Assembly: GCA_029891385.1 (NCBI GenBank) | Contig: CM057224.1 | Location: 32,121,005 to 32,185,004 of the forward strand | Reading direction: 5' to 3' | Source: Erythroxylum novogranatense | Lineage: Eukaryota; Streptophyta; Magnoliopsida; Malpighiales; Erythroxylaceae | Length of the DNA: 64,000 nucleotides | Part shown: positions 46,930 through 58,129 of the stretch, piece after piece | How the letters are laid out: every line of letters starts with the position of its first letter | Position numbering within the stretch: the first letter of the stretch is position 1 | Program-made: the position numbers and the translations under genes | Notes under the pieces: generated by a model | The model's input: only the letters and a program-made list of their open reading frames with translations | Told to the model about the DNA's origin: nothing | The model's database searches: none

Positions 46930-47120
46930 TATTAACATATCACTACAACTTGACACATTGCATAAGGGTGGAGCGTGTTGCACAAATGAAATCTCCAAGT
47001 GAAGTAAGGATTAGAAGAGAAAGTTTTGGAAAGTTTAATGTTACTTTGATTAAAAAAATTTTGCGGGACTTTGTACATCTCACATTTAAGTTGGAAGACC
47101 AATTTGGACTTCTTTTTTCC
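46930..47120 (-). repeat. Right terminal inverted repeat of the MULE
   Basis: Reverse complement of the left end. It closes with CAATTTGGACTTCTTTTTTCC at 47100-47120 and is followed by TAAAATTTA, the worn 9-bp duplication. It would act as the transposase gene's promoter side. Confidence 0.82.
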
Positions 47121-48575
47121 TAAAATTTAAATATTATAACTCTAGGTGTATTAATTGGAACGGTTTCTTTTTCTTTAAACGTTTGCGATAAATTGTCTTT
47201 GTTAATGTGGTTCCCGAATTTGGTGACTTGTTGCTTTGATCCCTGTTCGTGATTTACTCTCTGTAACTTTTATTACCATGGATATATATATATTAGTGTT
47301 TGCTGAAATAGTAGTTGTTTTCTTCTCATACATCTGCTAAGTGGTTTGTTTAGACTTTTGAAGTTCCCCAGCCACTTGGTTAACTGGGTGCTTTTGGTTT
47401 TCTTGTCGTTGTTTTCAGAGGTGCAGACATCATAAATGATGTGGAAGTCATAAACCTTAACTAGGAACTTTGTTTTTTTTTCCAAAGCCAAACACGACAA
47501 TTAGTAGAACCCGGTGGGTATCACCTGAAAACTCGAGAATGGTCGCAGTTATTTCATTAATTTATCCAAAATCACAAAGAAAACTACAACTCTACTGTTC
47601 CATCTTCAGTTGTCCAACTATGATTTTACAGTTATTGGATGTCTTGATATTTGTTTTATCTTTCAAATGTTCATGCCGGTCTTTTTAGACCTCAAGATAT
47701 TACTGATGCACAATGGCTTAATCAACAAACCCCTACCCCTGAACACCATTCTTTCGGCTTCCTTATCAATCTTTCATTCATAACAAACATGAAAAAGAAA
47801 AAAAGAAAAGGAAAAGGATGAAAAGAAAAATAAAAAGAAACTTAAAAAACTTGGCCTCTGCTTGAAAGAATTGAAGTCTCAATGATCACTACATTCTAAA
47901 AATGTTAATCGCTATAATTATGGCTTAAGTGTTAGAACATTGAACCAGTAATATTAATTGGAAAAAAAATGCTTTAAGGATTAGGTATAAGAAAATTAAT
48001 TGAAAAAATTATGCTTAACAAAAGGAATTTGATGGAAGACTTGTTGCTAAAAATTGTACTCTTCTTAGCACATGGTGGTGGAGATTGAGATGAACACCCT
48101 ATTTAAACTCTGGCGTGCCAAGTATGGCTGAGATGTCATTATTTTGAGAATGGAAGTCGTTGCCTATTGTAAATGTAGTAAACTTCCCCATAGTGAAATC
48201 ACCTGTGAGTTTTTTGACCCATTAACTTATAATGGATTGCTAGAAAATGCGGAGCAAATTTTCTGGGATGCTTGGATGGGTAACAACGGTTTATGTGACT
48301 ACTTTGAAAGTTAAATTGTTCTCTTCTTCTTTTGACCAAGACCCAAGTGCTTTTGAACTGTAAGAAGTTACCAATGGCACTGTCTCTTGGAAACTCGGAA
48401 GTCTTTTCACTTGGGAAAAGGCGCAACATGCTCTTGATTTCAACTTTATTGGCAATACTTCTCTTCTCCATAAAAGAGACGATAAATTGATTGAAAATTA
48501 TACCAATTTTGGTTTATTAACTTCTCGCCAATTCAAAGAAACTCTGCTAAAAAATGACAAAATTACTGTAGCGAC
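47121..48575. other. Unrecognised region with possible decayed coding
   Basis: No intact gene. On the plus strand, about 48290-48540 gives a fairly protein-like, stop-poor translation (...WKLGSLFTWEKAQHALDF... and NTSLLHKRDD). A second patch lies near 47690-47750 (RPQDITDAQWLNQQTPTPEH). I do not recognise either. They could be relics of a host gene or an old transposon. Confidence 0.25.
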
Positions 48576-48788
48576 CCCTGTGTTATACGAAAGTAGCTAA
48601 TTAAACCCTGAGATATAAAATGTTACTCTATTAACCTTATGTTTTCAATTTTGCTGCAAAAAAACCTTTAGCCGTGTGTTGTTCCTTCACGCTTAAGGGG
48701 CTGTGAGTTAATAAAATTTCAACTCAGAGTTTTTTTTGCTAATTTTTATATGTCAAAATTTTTTTAGCAACTTTTGAATAACACAGGG
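48576..48788. mobile_element. Short inverted-repeat element (possible MITE)
   Basis: Its ends are inverted: CCCTGTGTTATACGAAAGTA on the left and, reverse-complemented from 48788, CCCTGTGTTATTCAAAAGTT on the right, about 27 bp of matching. The 213-bp unit has no coding. I could not identify a convincing target duplication, so the superfamily is open. Confidence 0.5.
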
Positions 48789-48835
48789 TTATTAAGGCAA
48801 TAAATTCGCTAAAAAACTAATCACACTTTTCATCA

Positions 48836-49260
48836 CACTACAAGAAAACTGTCGTTTAGCGACGGATATTACCGATAGAAAACCTAAATATTCCGTCGGA
48901 AAGACAGTTTAGCAACGAAATTTATCAATGGACCAAGGCGTCGTAAAAATGGTTGTAGGTAATAATTTCCGACGGGCAATTTATATAACTGTTGGTGAAT
49001 ATATTGACGGTTGTTTATGCGATCGACCGTTGGTAAATTTTCGACGGTCAAAATTTGCCCTTCGACAGATTTACAAATGATATTGATTATTCTGTCAGTA
49101 ATTTTATTACAACATTACTGACAATTATGTTCGTTCCGTCAGTGAGTATACCAATAGTTATTTTGAAGCAAATCATGTCAGTAAAGTTGGCGACGAAATT
49201 GATTTTACCTGCGTGTTTTTGATTTCTGTTGGTAATTTTTTAAAAAAAATTAAAAAATAT
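48836..49260 (+). mobile_element. CACTA (En/Spm) transposon end
   Basis: Begins CACTACAAGAAAACTG, the diagnostic CACTA terminal repeat. Subterminal words follow: AGCGACGG, TTCCGTCGG, TTTCCGACGG, TTGACGG, TTCCGTCAG and GGCGACGAAA in both orientations, as is usual for transposase-binding subterminal repeats. No transposase and no matching inverted end (TTTCTTGTAGTG) are visible downstream in the window. It is either truncated or extends beyond later insertions. Confidence 0.8.
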
Positions 49261-49501
49261 CGTCATTAAATGTTAATTAATGATCTTATAGTTGATACAT
49301 AATTTAAAAAGTTATAAATTATCTGTGCATAATATTTTGATTTGTTTATACATTGAATTTGTTTAAACAGAAAGTTGTTTGATAATATAAAGTTAAAATT
49401 ATCTTAATTGATAATAAAAATATTAAATTGTACATAATAAGTATTTGTAATTCAAATGAAATGACTGCAAGTACATTATTGATTTGGTAACCGTGGATAT
49501 T
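49261..49501. other. AT-rich spacer
   Basis: Very AT-rich sequence between the CACTA end and the LTR start at 49502. It is possibly still inside the CACTA element. No feature is seen. Confidence 0.4.
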
Positions 49502-50322
49502 TGATCGTGCATCGTAATGATAGTCAAAATAAAATAACTAAAATACTATTATAGCAGTGGTGAGTCTAGATCGATCCCACAAAAAATGTGTGTAAAGTTT
49601 GTGGAATGAAATTAACTGATGTTTAGGTTTAACGGGGGGTTTAGATTTTGAAAGAAGAAAATAAAATGAAACTAACTAATAAAAACAAATTAAATAAAAC
49701 ATGTAAAAATTTATAAAAGTGGAGAATTTGGTTAGGACCCAGTTTATTGATTCAATCTCTGCCTATAGCTTAATTAAACATATTTCATTAATTTGTTGTT
49801 TTTTAACCTCTCCTAGCAACTATTAATCGTGGGTTAACAATTAACCCGAGTTTTCCTTTAGGTTTTGTTTAATCAAAATACGATCGTTAATTAAACCTAA
49901 CTATCGAGTAAACTAGGATACGATCTCTAAATTTAATTAGGCAGTAGTATTACGAATTAGAAAAATAGATTATCAAGGCAACAACCATATACGATGCGTC
50001 ATTTAACCTAGGTCATGTTATCTCTAATGATTACGAATCATTAGTCGCTATGCATGAATTTCATCATAACGATTATAGATTACATCAAAATTCTAGCCAT
50101 AGGTTTGCAATTAATGATTTAATGAACGCTTTAAAATCATCATCTCACAATACTCAATGAGTTCATTCACAAATAACCAAACAATAACAAAAATTCGATT
50201 ATCCATACACAACACCCAATTCAATCAACATAGGATATCACAATTAATTTCTAATGAGAGAAAGAAATAACAAAATAATGAAAAAATACTTAACCCGAGT
50301 TGTCGGTGTAGATGTTGCCTTA
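49502..50322 (-). repeat. 3' LTR of the small LTR element, first part
   Basis: The part to the left of the Copia insertion. It aligns with 60458-61280. The copy resumes at 59388 (after the CCTTA duplication) and continues to about 59890, including about 240 bp (59560-59800) absent from the right LTR. Confidence 0.75.
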
Positions 50323-50559
50323 TGTTGGACCAATGGTGGTTGACAAATTAAATCCCTTTATGTTTTGATAATAATAAAATTTCTAGAAATAGTTAAGAAA
50401 TTATTTCAGGTATTATTCAATGAAAGGATTGTGCAAATCAAGATGAGCAAGTGTCTAATCAATAGAGAATCAAGATGGGAGTTGTCCTCTAAGTGAAAAA
50501 TGGCATAAAACATGAGGATTATAAAGGATTTGGTCGGATGTTACCATTGAAGGAAATAT

Positions 50560-50753
50560 AAGTTGACTTACAAAGCACAAGTCGACTTACAGATGAAGCA
50601 ATGTCAATACAAGTCGACTTATCAAATACAAGTCGACCTATCGAGGGCGACAAGTCGACTTACATGGTACAAGTCGACTTATTAGAGAGCGGAGATGAAA
50701 CTTTTTACGTAAATGGTTGAAACAAGTCGACTTATACATTCGACAAGTCGACT
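50560..50753. repeat. Eight-copy AAGTCGACTT array, 5' LTR
   Basis: Copies start near 50560, 50579, 50611, 50630, 50652, 50671, 50724 and 50745. Six are the perfect 10-bp palindrome; AAGTTGACTT and AAGTCGACCT are single-base variants. The 3' LTR has the matching array. The array lies upstream of the TATA box, where enhancers of LTR transcription sit. Confidence 0.95.
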
Positions 50754-50877
50754 TATGGATGCACGAAATCAGCTCCAACGGTCCAATTTGATAAAAATGG
50801 AATGGAGATTATCAAGGAACGACTATATCCAATTAAGCAACGGCTAGTAGAGCTCCAACAGCCATATTTCTTCAAGT

Positions 50878-50889
50878 ATAAATAGAGGA
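50878..50889 (+). promoter_or_regulatory. Candidate LTR TATA box
   Basis: TATAAATAGAGG, a good match to the plant TATA consensus, lies between the palindrome array and the rest of the LTR. The same sequence recurs in the 3' LTR at about 58897-58908. It probably marks the U3/R promoter. Confidence 0.65.
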
Positions 50890-51370
50890 TGATGAAAGAA
50901 GAGTAGATACAAGTTCCACAAGTCTAAATACTCTTCTATTGCTTCAAATTGCTCACTATTGCTCTTGTTTTGTTACTCTATTGTTTTGAGCACTTGTTCT
51001 TCAATCTTTACTATATTTCTTTTACATTTTGAGTGACGAGTGAAAGGTCACGTGTGAGGTAGGATTTGTGCCGTAAGACAAATCGTTTGTAAGGTAGCTT
51101 GAGCCGGAAGTCAAGTGGAGTTGTAAAAAGTTCACACTCAACTACAAAGTGTGCAATAAAGTGATTGGCAAAATCCTAAGTAGGAGCTTAGGTAGAGGAC
51201 GTAGGTCTTAGCACCGAACTTCTATAAAAACAAGTGTTTGATCTTCTTCCCTACACTTTTCAATTAAGTTTATCTAAATTGTTTTTGTGTGTTTTAACTT
51301 CTGATTTTCTTGTAGAAATTCTTAAAGAATTTTAAAGATCTATTCAACCCCCTTCTAGATCACTTACAAT

Positions 51371-51382
51371 TGGTATCAAAGC
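51371..51382 (+). promoter_or_regulatory. Primer binding site, initiator tRNA-Met type
   Basis: TGGTATCAAAGC begins 2 bp after the 5' LTR, one base from the standard TGGTATCAGAGC of plant Copia elements. Confidence 0.92.
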
Positions 51383-51392
51383 GTATATCCGG

Positions 51393-53090
51393 ATGGCACA
51401 CAATAACTTAGCGGAAGAAGGTAATACTAATAATCGCCTCCTTTATTTAATGGTACTAATTATTCCTCTTGAAAAATCCTATGAAGTACCACATCATTAA
51501 CGAGGAGTAGAATATTGGAAGATAATTATCTTCGTCCACAAACACCGTTAAAAGAAAATGGTGAGTTAAAACGAATTTGGAATACGATGACAATGATCGG
51601 AGGCAAGCTACATCAACGCTAAAGCGATGAAGCTAATCTATTAAGGCCTCACAGTTGAGGAAAGAAACCGAGTTAACTCGTGTACCAGCGCTAAAGAAAT
51701 GTGGGAGAGACTTCGCATCACCCATGAAGGAACCAACCAAGTCCGGGAGACAAAAATCAACATACTGCTTCATGACTATGAAATGTTTGTCATGAAGGAA
51801 GGTGAGTCCATTTCAACTATGCTTGATCATTTTGCAGAAATCATAAATAGATTAGGCAACCTTGGAAAGCATATGTCGGACAGTGAGAAGGTAAAGAAAA
51901 TCCTTCGCTCACTACCAAAGGAATGAGACTCACAAGTCACCGCCATTATGGAGTCCAAAGATCATAATCATCTGGAATTCAACGCCTTGGTGGGATCACT
52001 TATCAACTATGAAATTATTCTCAAATCCAGAGGAGGTAGAGGTAAGCCTAAAAAATCTATTGCTTTTAAAGCTAACACTTCTTTTGTTGATGAAAGTGAT
52101 GAGGAAATAGATGAAGACGAGGAAGACGAAGAAATAGCTATGTACGCTAGAAATTTAAGGAAGTTCAAGGGACTTCTCAAAAATCGAAGGAAAGAATTAA
52201 ATGGCGAAAAACAAGTAGAAAGAAAGAGGTTTGACGCGGAAAGAAAATCAAAAGGCTATGACGAAAAGAAAGGCAACGAAGAATGTTGGAGATGTGAAAA
52301 ACGGGGACATCTCGCAAGAGAATGCAAAAGCTCATCCTCCACATCAAACTTTCAGAAAAATGACAAATACGACAAAGGTAAAAGGAAAACTAGCCTGGTG
52401 GCAACTTGGAGTGATGAAGAGGATGCATATCAAAGCGATGATGAAAACAACCTGGCACTTATGGCAAAAAGTTCATCAAGTGATGATGAAAATGAGGTAA
52501 CTTTCAATGACCAAGATCTAAGAGATTCTTTTGATGCTTTGCAAGCTGATTTTGAAGAAGCCATTGAGATTAACAAAAAATTAAGAAAGAAAATACAAGA
52601 ATTGGTTGCTAAAAATAATGCCTTACATGAGACTATTGATGACTTAGATAGTCCAAATGAAGATCATTCTGCATGTCTTATTGAAAAAGAAAATCTTATT
52701 TGTGAGCTTGATAGACTTAGAAAAGAATTTTTGTATGTGGTTGGAAAATTCGCAAATGGAAACGAACAGTTTGAAAAATTGTTATCATTACAAAGATATT
52801 CCATTTCTAAACATGGATTAGGATATGACCCTTTTGATAGAGATTGCTCTTTAATTTCCAAATTCACTAAGGATGGAAAAATTGCTCAATGTGCTAGATG
52901 CTTGAAAGATGGTCACATAGAAATTGCCTGCAAGAGTACTAGAAGATGTGTTAAGATTAAGAAAATTTGGGTTATTAAAGGCACAATACCACCTAATGTG
53001 GTTTATATGGCTAACCAAAATGGACCCAAAATGGCTTGGGTACCTATAAGAAGAAAGAACGTTGATATTGTAGGTACAAGCAAGGGATGA
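51393..53090 (+). pseudogene. Copia gag, interrupted
   Basis: The likely start is ATG 51393 (MAHNNLAEEG), close behind the primer site. The first ~300 bp is frameshifted and contains stops. From 51699 a UBN2-type gag domain is clear (MWERLRITHEGTNQVRETKI, ILRSLPKE), ending at a TGA at 51924-51926 where Trp is expected. The frame continues from 51948 to 53090, with a zinc knuckle CWRCEKRGHLARECKS (52284-52325), Ser/Asp/Glu-rich linkers, a coiled coil (NKKLRKKIQELVAKNNALHE) and a second knuckle-like CARCLKDGHIEIACKS (about 52890). Two knuckles and a long gag fit Sireviruses. Gag forms the virus-like particle. Confidence 0.9.
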
Positions 53091-56000
53091 AAGGCCGTCA
53101 AGCACTTGGTACATCGATAGCGGATGTTCAAGACACATGAGTGGAGACAAGAACCTTTTTGCGGAAATCAAACCAAAGAATCAAGGTTATGTCACTTTTG
53201 GAGACAACAACAAAGGTAAGGTCATTGGAATTGGTAAAGTGGGTAAGGAACCTTTGCCAACCATTGACAATGTTTTACTTGTTGATGGATTAAAACATAA
53301 TTTGTTAAGTGTCTCTTAACTTTGTGATATGAATTTTAATGTAAGTTTTGAATCATCACATTGCATGGTTAAAAGGGACGGTCATGTAGCTTTCAGTGGT
53401 TTGAGACACGGAAATACATACATAGTAGATTTACATGATGATAGTTCATTTAATGAAAAGTGTTTAGTGACTTTAGAAGAAAATGCATTTTTATGACATA
53501 GAAAATTAGGACATGCACCTTTGCCTCTAATCTCTAAGCTTTCGAAAAATGACATTGTAAGAGGTTTGCCTAAAATAAGATTTGTTAAAGAACACTTGTG
53601 TGAATCATGTTTAAAAGGCAAACATGTTAGAGAATCTTTCAAACCAAAGAAAGAAATTTGCATATCTAGAGTTCTTGAACTTGTGCATATGGATTTGATT
53701 GGACCATCTAGACATGCTAGTCTTAGTGGAAAATTATATGTCCTTGTGATTGTGGATGACTTTTCTAGATTTACTTGGGTAAGATTCCTTGCGAATAAAA
53801 GTGATGCAGTTAATGAATTTACCAAGTGGTGTAGATTGGTTCAAAATGAGAAAAATTTGTCGATCGTTGCTATTAGAACCGATCATGGAGGAGAATTTGA
53901 ATGTGAACCTTTTGAAATTCTTTGCGACAAATACGAGATGGAGCACAATTTCTCAACACCAAGGACTCCGCAACAAAATGGTGTGGTAGAAAGGAAGAAT
54001 CGTTCTCTTGGAGAAATGAGCAGAACCATGTTAAATGAGTACAATCTTCCTAAATCATTTTGGGTGGAAGCAGTCAATACCGCATGCTACGTCATCAATA
54101 GGGTGCACTTGCGAAGAGACAAAAATAAGACATCCTACGAACTTTGGAAAGGTAAGAAACCCAACATCTCTTATTTTCATCCTTTTGGTTGTAAAGTATT
54201 CATTCATAATAATGGAAAGAACAATTTAGGAAAATTCGATTCTAAATCTGATGTTGGTGTGTTTATTGGTTATTCTCAAACTAGTAAGACTTTTAGAGTT
54301 TATAATAATAGGAATAAATGTGTTGAAGAAAGTATACATGTTAAATTTGATGATATGATTTCACCCCCGAGAAAGGCTTGTTTTGATGATGATGCAGGAA
54401 GTTCAGGAAATAAAATTGAAGAAATTGAATCCAAGATTGAGGAATTGAAGCTAGACGAAGAAAATCATGTACCCGACATTAAATCATGGGCAAAAGCAAA
54501 GAACCATCCTATGGAGCAAGTCATTGGTGATTTAAATGTTGGTGTAAGAACTAGGAGAAATATCTATGAGAATATGAGTAATTCAGCCTTCATTTCATTG
54601 GTAGAACCCAAAAATATAGAAGAAGCTCTTAAAGATGAAAACTAGCTTTTAACTATGCAAGAGGAGCTTAATCAGTTCAAGCGAAATGATGTATGGGATT
54701 TGGTAGCTCCACCAAAGGACAAGACCATCATTGGAGTCAAGTGGGTAAATCGGATAAAATATGATGAGAATGGTGAAGCGATTAAAATAAATCAAAATAG
54801 TGGCTCAAGGATTTTATCAAGAAGAAGGTCTTGATTACAATGAGACATATGCTCCTGTGGCTCGTTTGGAGGCAATTAGGCTACTATGTGCATTTGCGTC
54901 TCATAAAAGGATCAAATTAAATCAAATGGACGTCAAGAGCGCATTTCTCAATGGGTATATTCAAGAGGAAGTCTATGTCAAACAACCGCCGGGATTTGAA
55001 GATCATGAGCATCCGGATTACGTCTACAAACTCAAGAAGGCACTTTATGGACTGAAGCAAGCACCTAGAGTATGGTATGAGAGGTTAAGTACTTTTCTAA
55101 CTCAACATGGATATGTTCGTGGTAAGATAGATAATACTTTGTTTATTAAACATGTTGATCATGATATGCTTATTTGTCAAATTTATGTTGATAACATTGT
55201 GTTTGGTGCCACTAATGAATTTTTGTGTAAAGAATTTAGCGATTTAATGCAAGGTGAGTTTGAAATAAGCATGATGGGAGAACTCAAGTTCTTTCTTGGA
55301 TTGCAAATCAAGCAACACAAAAATAGAATATTCATCCATCAATCGAAGTATACAAAGGAACTTTTTAAGAAGTTTAAAATGGAAGGATGCAAAGTGGCAA
55401 CAACACCAATGGCAACAAATGTGGTCTTGGAGAAAAATGAACATGAAGAAGATGTTGATCAAAAACTCTATATAGGTATGATCGGTTCTCTCTTGTATTT
55501 AACTGCTTCTAGACCTGACATAATGTTTGCCACATGTCTTTGTGCTAGATTTCAGTCTTGTCCTAAGATTTCTCACTTGAGTGCTTGTAAAAGAATTTTT
55601 AGATATTTGAGTAGAACTATTAATCATGGTTTGGGGTATCCTAGTTGTGATTCATTTGATTTGTATGCTTATAGTGATGCTGATCATGATGGTTGTAGAA
55701 TTGATAGAAAAAGTACCAGTGGATTATGTCATTTCTTAGGATCATCTTTGATATCTTGGGCTAGTAAAAAGTAAGTTAGTGTAGCCATTTCCACTGCTGA
55801 ATCTGAATATGTAGCAGCTGGGAGTGCTTGTGCCCAAGTTCTTTGGATTAAACATCAATTGCTTCATTATGGTATTGTAGTTAAAAACATTCCTATCTAT
55901 TGTGATAATACCAGTGCTATTTGTTTGAGTAAAAATCCTATATTGCATAGTAGAACAAAGCACATTGAAATTAGATATCATTTTATTCGTGATCATTGTT

Positions 56001-56137
56001 TGAAAGGTGACATTGTTTTGAAACATGTTTCGTCTAGTGATCAATTGGCTGACATTTTTACTAAACCTCTTAAGGAAGATGTGTTTGTGAATATTAAATT
56101 AAGGTTAGGCATGTGTGATTTAAATTCCTTTGGTTGA
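53091..56137 (+). pseudogene. Copia pol: protease, integrase, RT, RNase H, interrupted
   Basis: Reading one frame off gag, the protease shows WYIDSGCSRH (about 53107-53136). The integrase follows: a zinc-binding HRKLGH...CESCLKGKH, catalytic MDLIGP, RTDHGGEF and NGVVERKNR. The reverse transcriptase starts near 54800 (GFYQEEGLDYNETYAPVARL), and RNase H has YSDADHDGCRIDRKSTSG. Breaks are TAA 53317, TGA 53494, TAG 54643, a frameshift just before 54800 and TAA 55772. The RT active-site box reads YVDN (55184-55195) instead of YVDD, losing the second catalytic aspartate. The stops fit CAA or TGG codons hit by C-to-T or G-to-A changes. The final part (55859-56137) ends with a normal Copia RNase H tail (HVSSSDQLADIFTKPL). 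Confidence 0.93.
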
Positions 56138-56281
56138 ATTTGATTTTGCTACATTAAATGGTCAAAATTTGAGGCAAAAGTGCAATCACATCCGAAGATA
56201 CATTCATCGTGTTGGTTACTTGGGCTGAATAAGTGACTTATTTGGAGTTTTGGACACACCTTTTATGACTTGACCATTAGC

Positions 56282-56408
56282 AAGTCGACTTATGAAAAAA
56301 TTAGTATTCTGGGAATGCAGATATTTAAGGATAAGTCGACTTATACAGATCGACAAGTCGACTTATGAAGGTCGATAAGTCGACTTATGAAGGGAACAAG
56401 TCGACTTA
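56282..56408. repeat. Five-copy AAGTCGACTT array between pol and the extra ORF
   Basis: Five perfect copies of the same palindrome as in the LTRs, mostly followed by ATG or ATA, in a stretch of about 127 bp. The array lies 145 bp after the pol stop and ~245 bp before the extra ORF, so it is well placed to act on expression of that ORF. Confidence 0.95.
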
Positions 56409-56649
56409 TGGTTGGACGGAGGCTTTAAAACAAGTTCTTCCCTTTCTTCTCCGCAGACCTCTTCTCTCCAAGACCCAGAAATTTCTCTCCCAAAACTCGA
56501 CTTATCTTCCACAAATTCCTCAAATCTTACTTACCCACAGATTTTCGACCTTCATCAACTCTAAACCACCCCATTTTATCTCCAAATCACCTCTCCTTTT
56601 TAAAACCCCTCTTTGAAACCCTAACTGCGTTTTCCTTTCTCTCTAAAAT

Positions 56650-57958
56650 CAATGGCTCTCGAAAATCTTCTCAGAAAGGAAAAGAAACGGCTCAATCTCA
56701 AGGTCCCCACGTTCCTCAAAGACCACGGGTTCGGGGGTCCTCATTAAGGGGAGATGCGACAAGGGAGGATGACGCGATTGAACCCAGATTTGCTTCGAGA
56801 GATGCTCAAACATTGTATTATAAGGTACTTAAAGATGAAGTATTGATTCCCTCCATGAGATTTGATTTGACTGAGCTAGATAGTAGTGAGTTCTCGGATG
56901 TGTTTTATGAAATTGTTAACCTTGGGTTAAGAGATTTTTTGGGTTTTCATGATGATATCTATGAAGAAACAGTAAAGGAATTTTATGCGAATCTGGTTGT
57001 TATTGGAAGTAATATTGAGGATGGAGTTACCTTGTCCTCTAAAATTAACGGGAAAGCAATGTATCTTTGTGAATCAGATTTGTGTACCATATTTAATTTG
57101 CCTAGAGGAGGAGTTAGGCCTAGAGCTTCTCTTACTGATATTGAGATTTTGAGAAATGCTGAGGGTGACACTGATGAAGAAGCTGAAGAGAATTTTGGCT
57201 ATACTGAGGAAAAAGGGGCTGATTTGTTAGTTCGGTTATGTTCCGATCATTCCCCTCCATTTGAGGCGATAGATTTACCGTTGAATTATTGACTACTACA
57301 TTATGCGATAAACAGGGTTGTGTACCCAAAGAAAACCAGTAATAATCAAATTACTTCTTTAGATAAGGAGATTCTGTGGCATATGGAGGAAGGACGAAAA
57401 ATAAACTATCCGAGCATAATTATTCAGATGATGAGGAAAAAGGCGAGCTTATTACGTGGACAGCTGAAGGGGAAACTAGTCCGGCATAAAGGAATGTCGT
57501 ATGCCGCACTGATTACCCATATCTCTTAGGTTAGAAAATGCAATCTGGATTCCTATGTTAGTTTTCCCTATCCTCAGAGTTGGAGGTTCACACCTTACAA
57601 TTTAAGAAGCATGAAGCTTGTTAGAACAAAGAGAAAGGTTGGGTTTACTCTATCATGTTGAGAAGCTTGGGTTGACTTTGGTAGGTGAGCGGTACCTTGA
57701 AGGAAACGATCTAGGATAGCGAGATGTCCAAGTAGCTCACGACCAAGTAATGTCGGAAGAAGTGAGGTTTCTCAGTCGATATTCGGAAATTGAGATCAGT
57801 TGGATGAGATAAATGAACGACATGATGATCAACAAGATGTGCTTATAAGATTGGAAAGGAAAGTTGATGAACAACGCAGCATGCTTACCCGCTTAGAAAA
57901 GAGCATCAAGAAGAATTTTGACAAGCTAGGGTGTAGGCACGATGATTCTTCGTCATGA
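56650..57958 (+). pseudogene. Sirevirus extra 3' ORF (env-like position), interrupted
   Basis: The open frame runs from upstream of 56654 to 57292, with a basic Ser/Gln-rich N-terminus and then a globular region containing IPSMRFDLTEL, KEFYANL and CTIFNLPRGG. It ends at TGA 57290-57292 but continues in frame to 57529. A final segment (about 57795-57958) gives a heptad-rich coiled coil (DVLIRLERKVDEQRSML) and a stop. The ATG at 56652 is out of frame by one base, suggesting a small indel; the first in-frame ATG is 56813. The middle resembles a domain often annotated 'putative plant transposon protein' (FDL...EFYANL...LFGLP pattern). I see no signal peptide or membrane anchor, so an envelope role is not supported by sequence here. 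Confidence 0.8.
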
Positions 57959-58129
57959 TGTGTATTGCATTATGCCTTGATCAACATTTCAACTTCTGTT
58001 TTGTTTTATGTTGTGTTTGTGTTTGTTTGACATTTTCTTGTAATGACTATTACTATCATTTGTGTTTGATGTTATGTTTGGTTTTAAATTTAATTTCTCT
58101 TCATTTTCTCTAATTTTTTTTATTATGAA

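Larger units (their letters stand above)
34867..47120. mobile_element. Nested MULE with convergent transposase and GRF genes
   Basis: Long inverted ends define the element. The left end (34867 onward) reads GGAAAAAAAACTCAAATTGG; the right end, reverse-complemented from 47120, reads GGAAAAAAGAAGTCCAAATT. The similarity extends for close to 200 bp, crossing the Athila insertion point and continuing at 39913. Flanks AATAATTTA and TAAAATTTA (7 of 9 match) look like a worn 9-bp Mutator duplication. Without insertions the element is about 6.7 kb. It holds a MuDR-type transposase on the minus strand and a GRF zinc-finger gene on the plus strand, converging. Maize MuDR has the same convergent two-gene plan. 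Confidence 0.82.
50323..51368 (+). repeat. 5' LTR of the Sirevirus-like element
   Basis: This 1046-bp LTR carries eight copies of the AAGTCGACTT word (50560-50753) in its upstream half. A candidate TATA signal (TATAAATAGAGG) lies at about 50878-50889, 125 bp downstream of the last palindrome copy. Confidence 0.94.

Noticed and set aside
53382..53825. 147-codon minus-strand frame
   Set aside because: It is the antisense shadow of the Copia integrase coding region.
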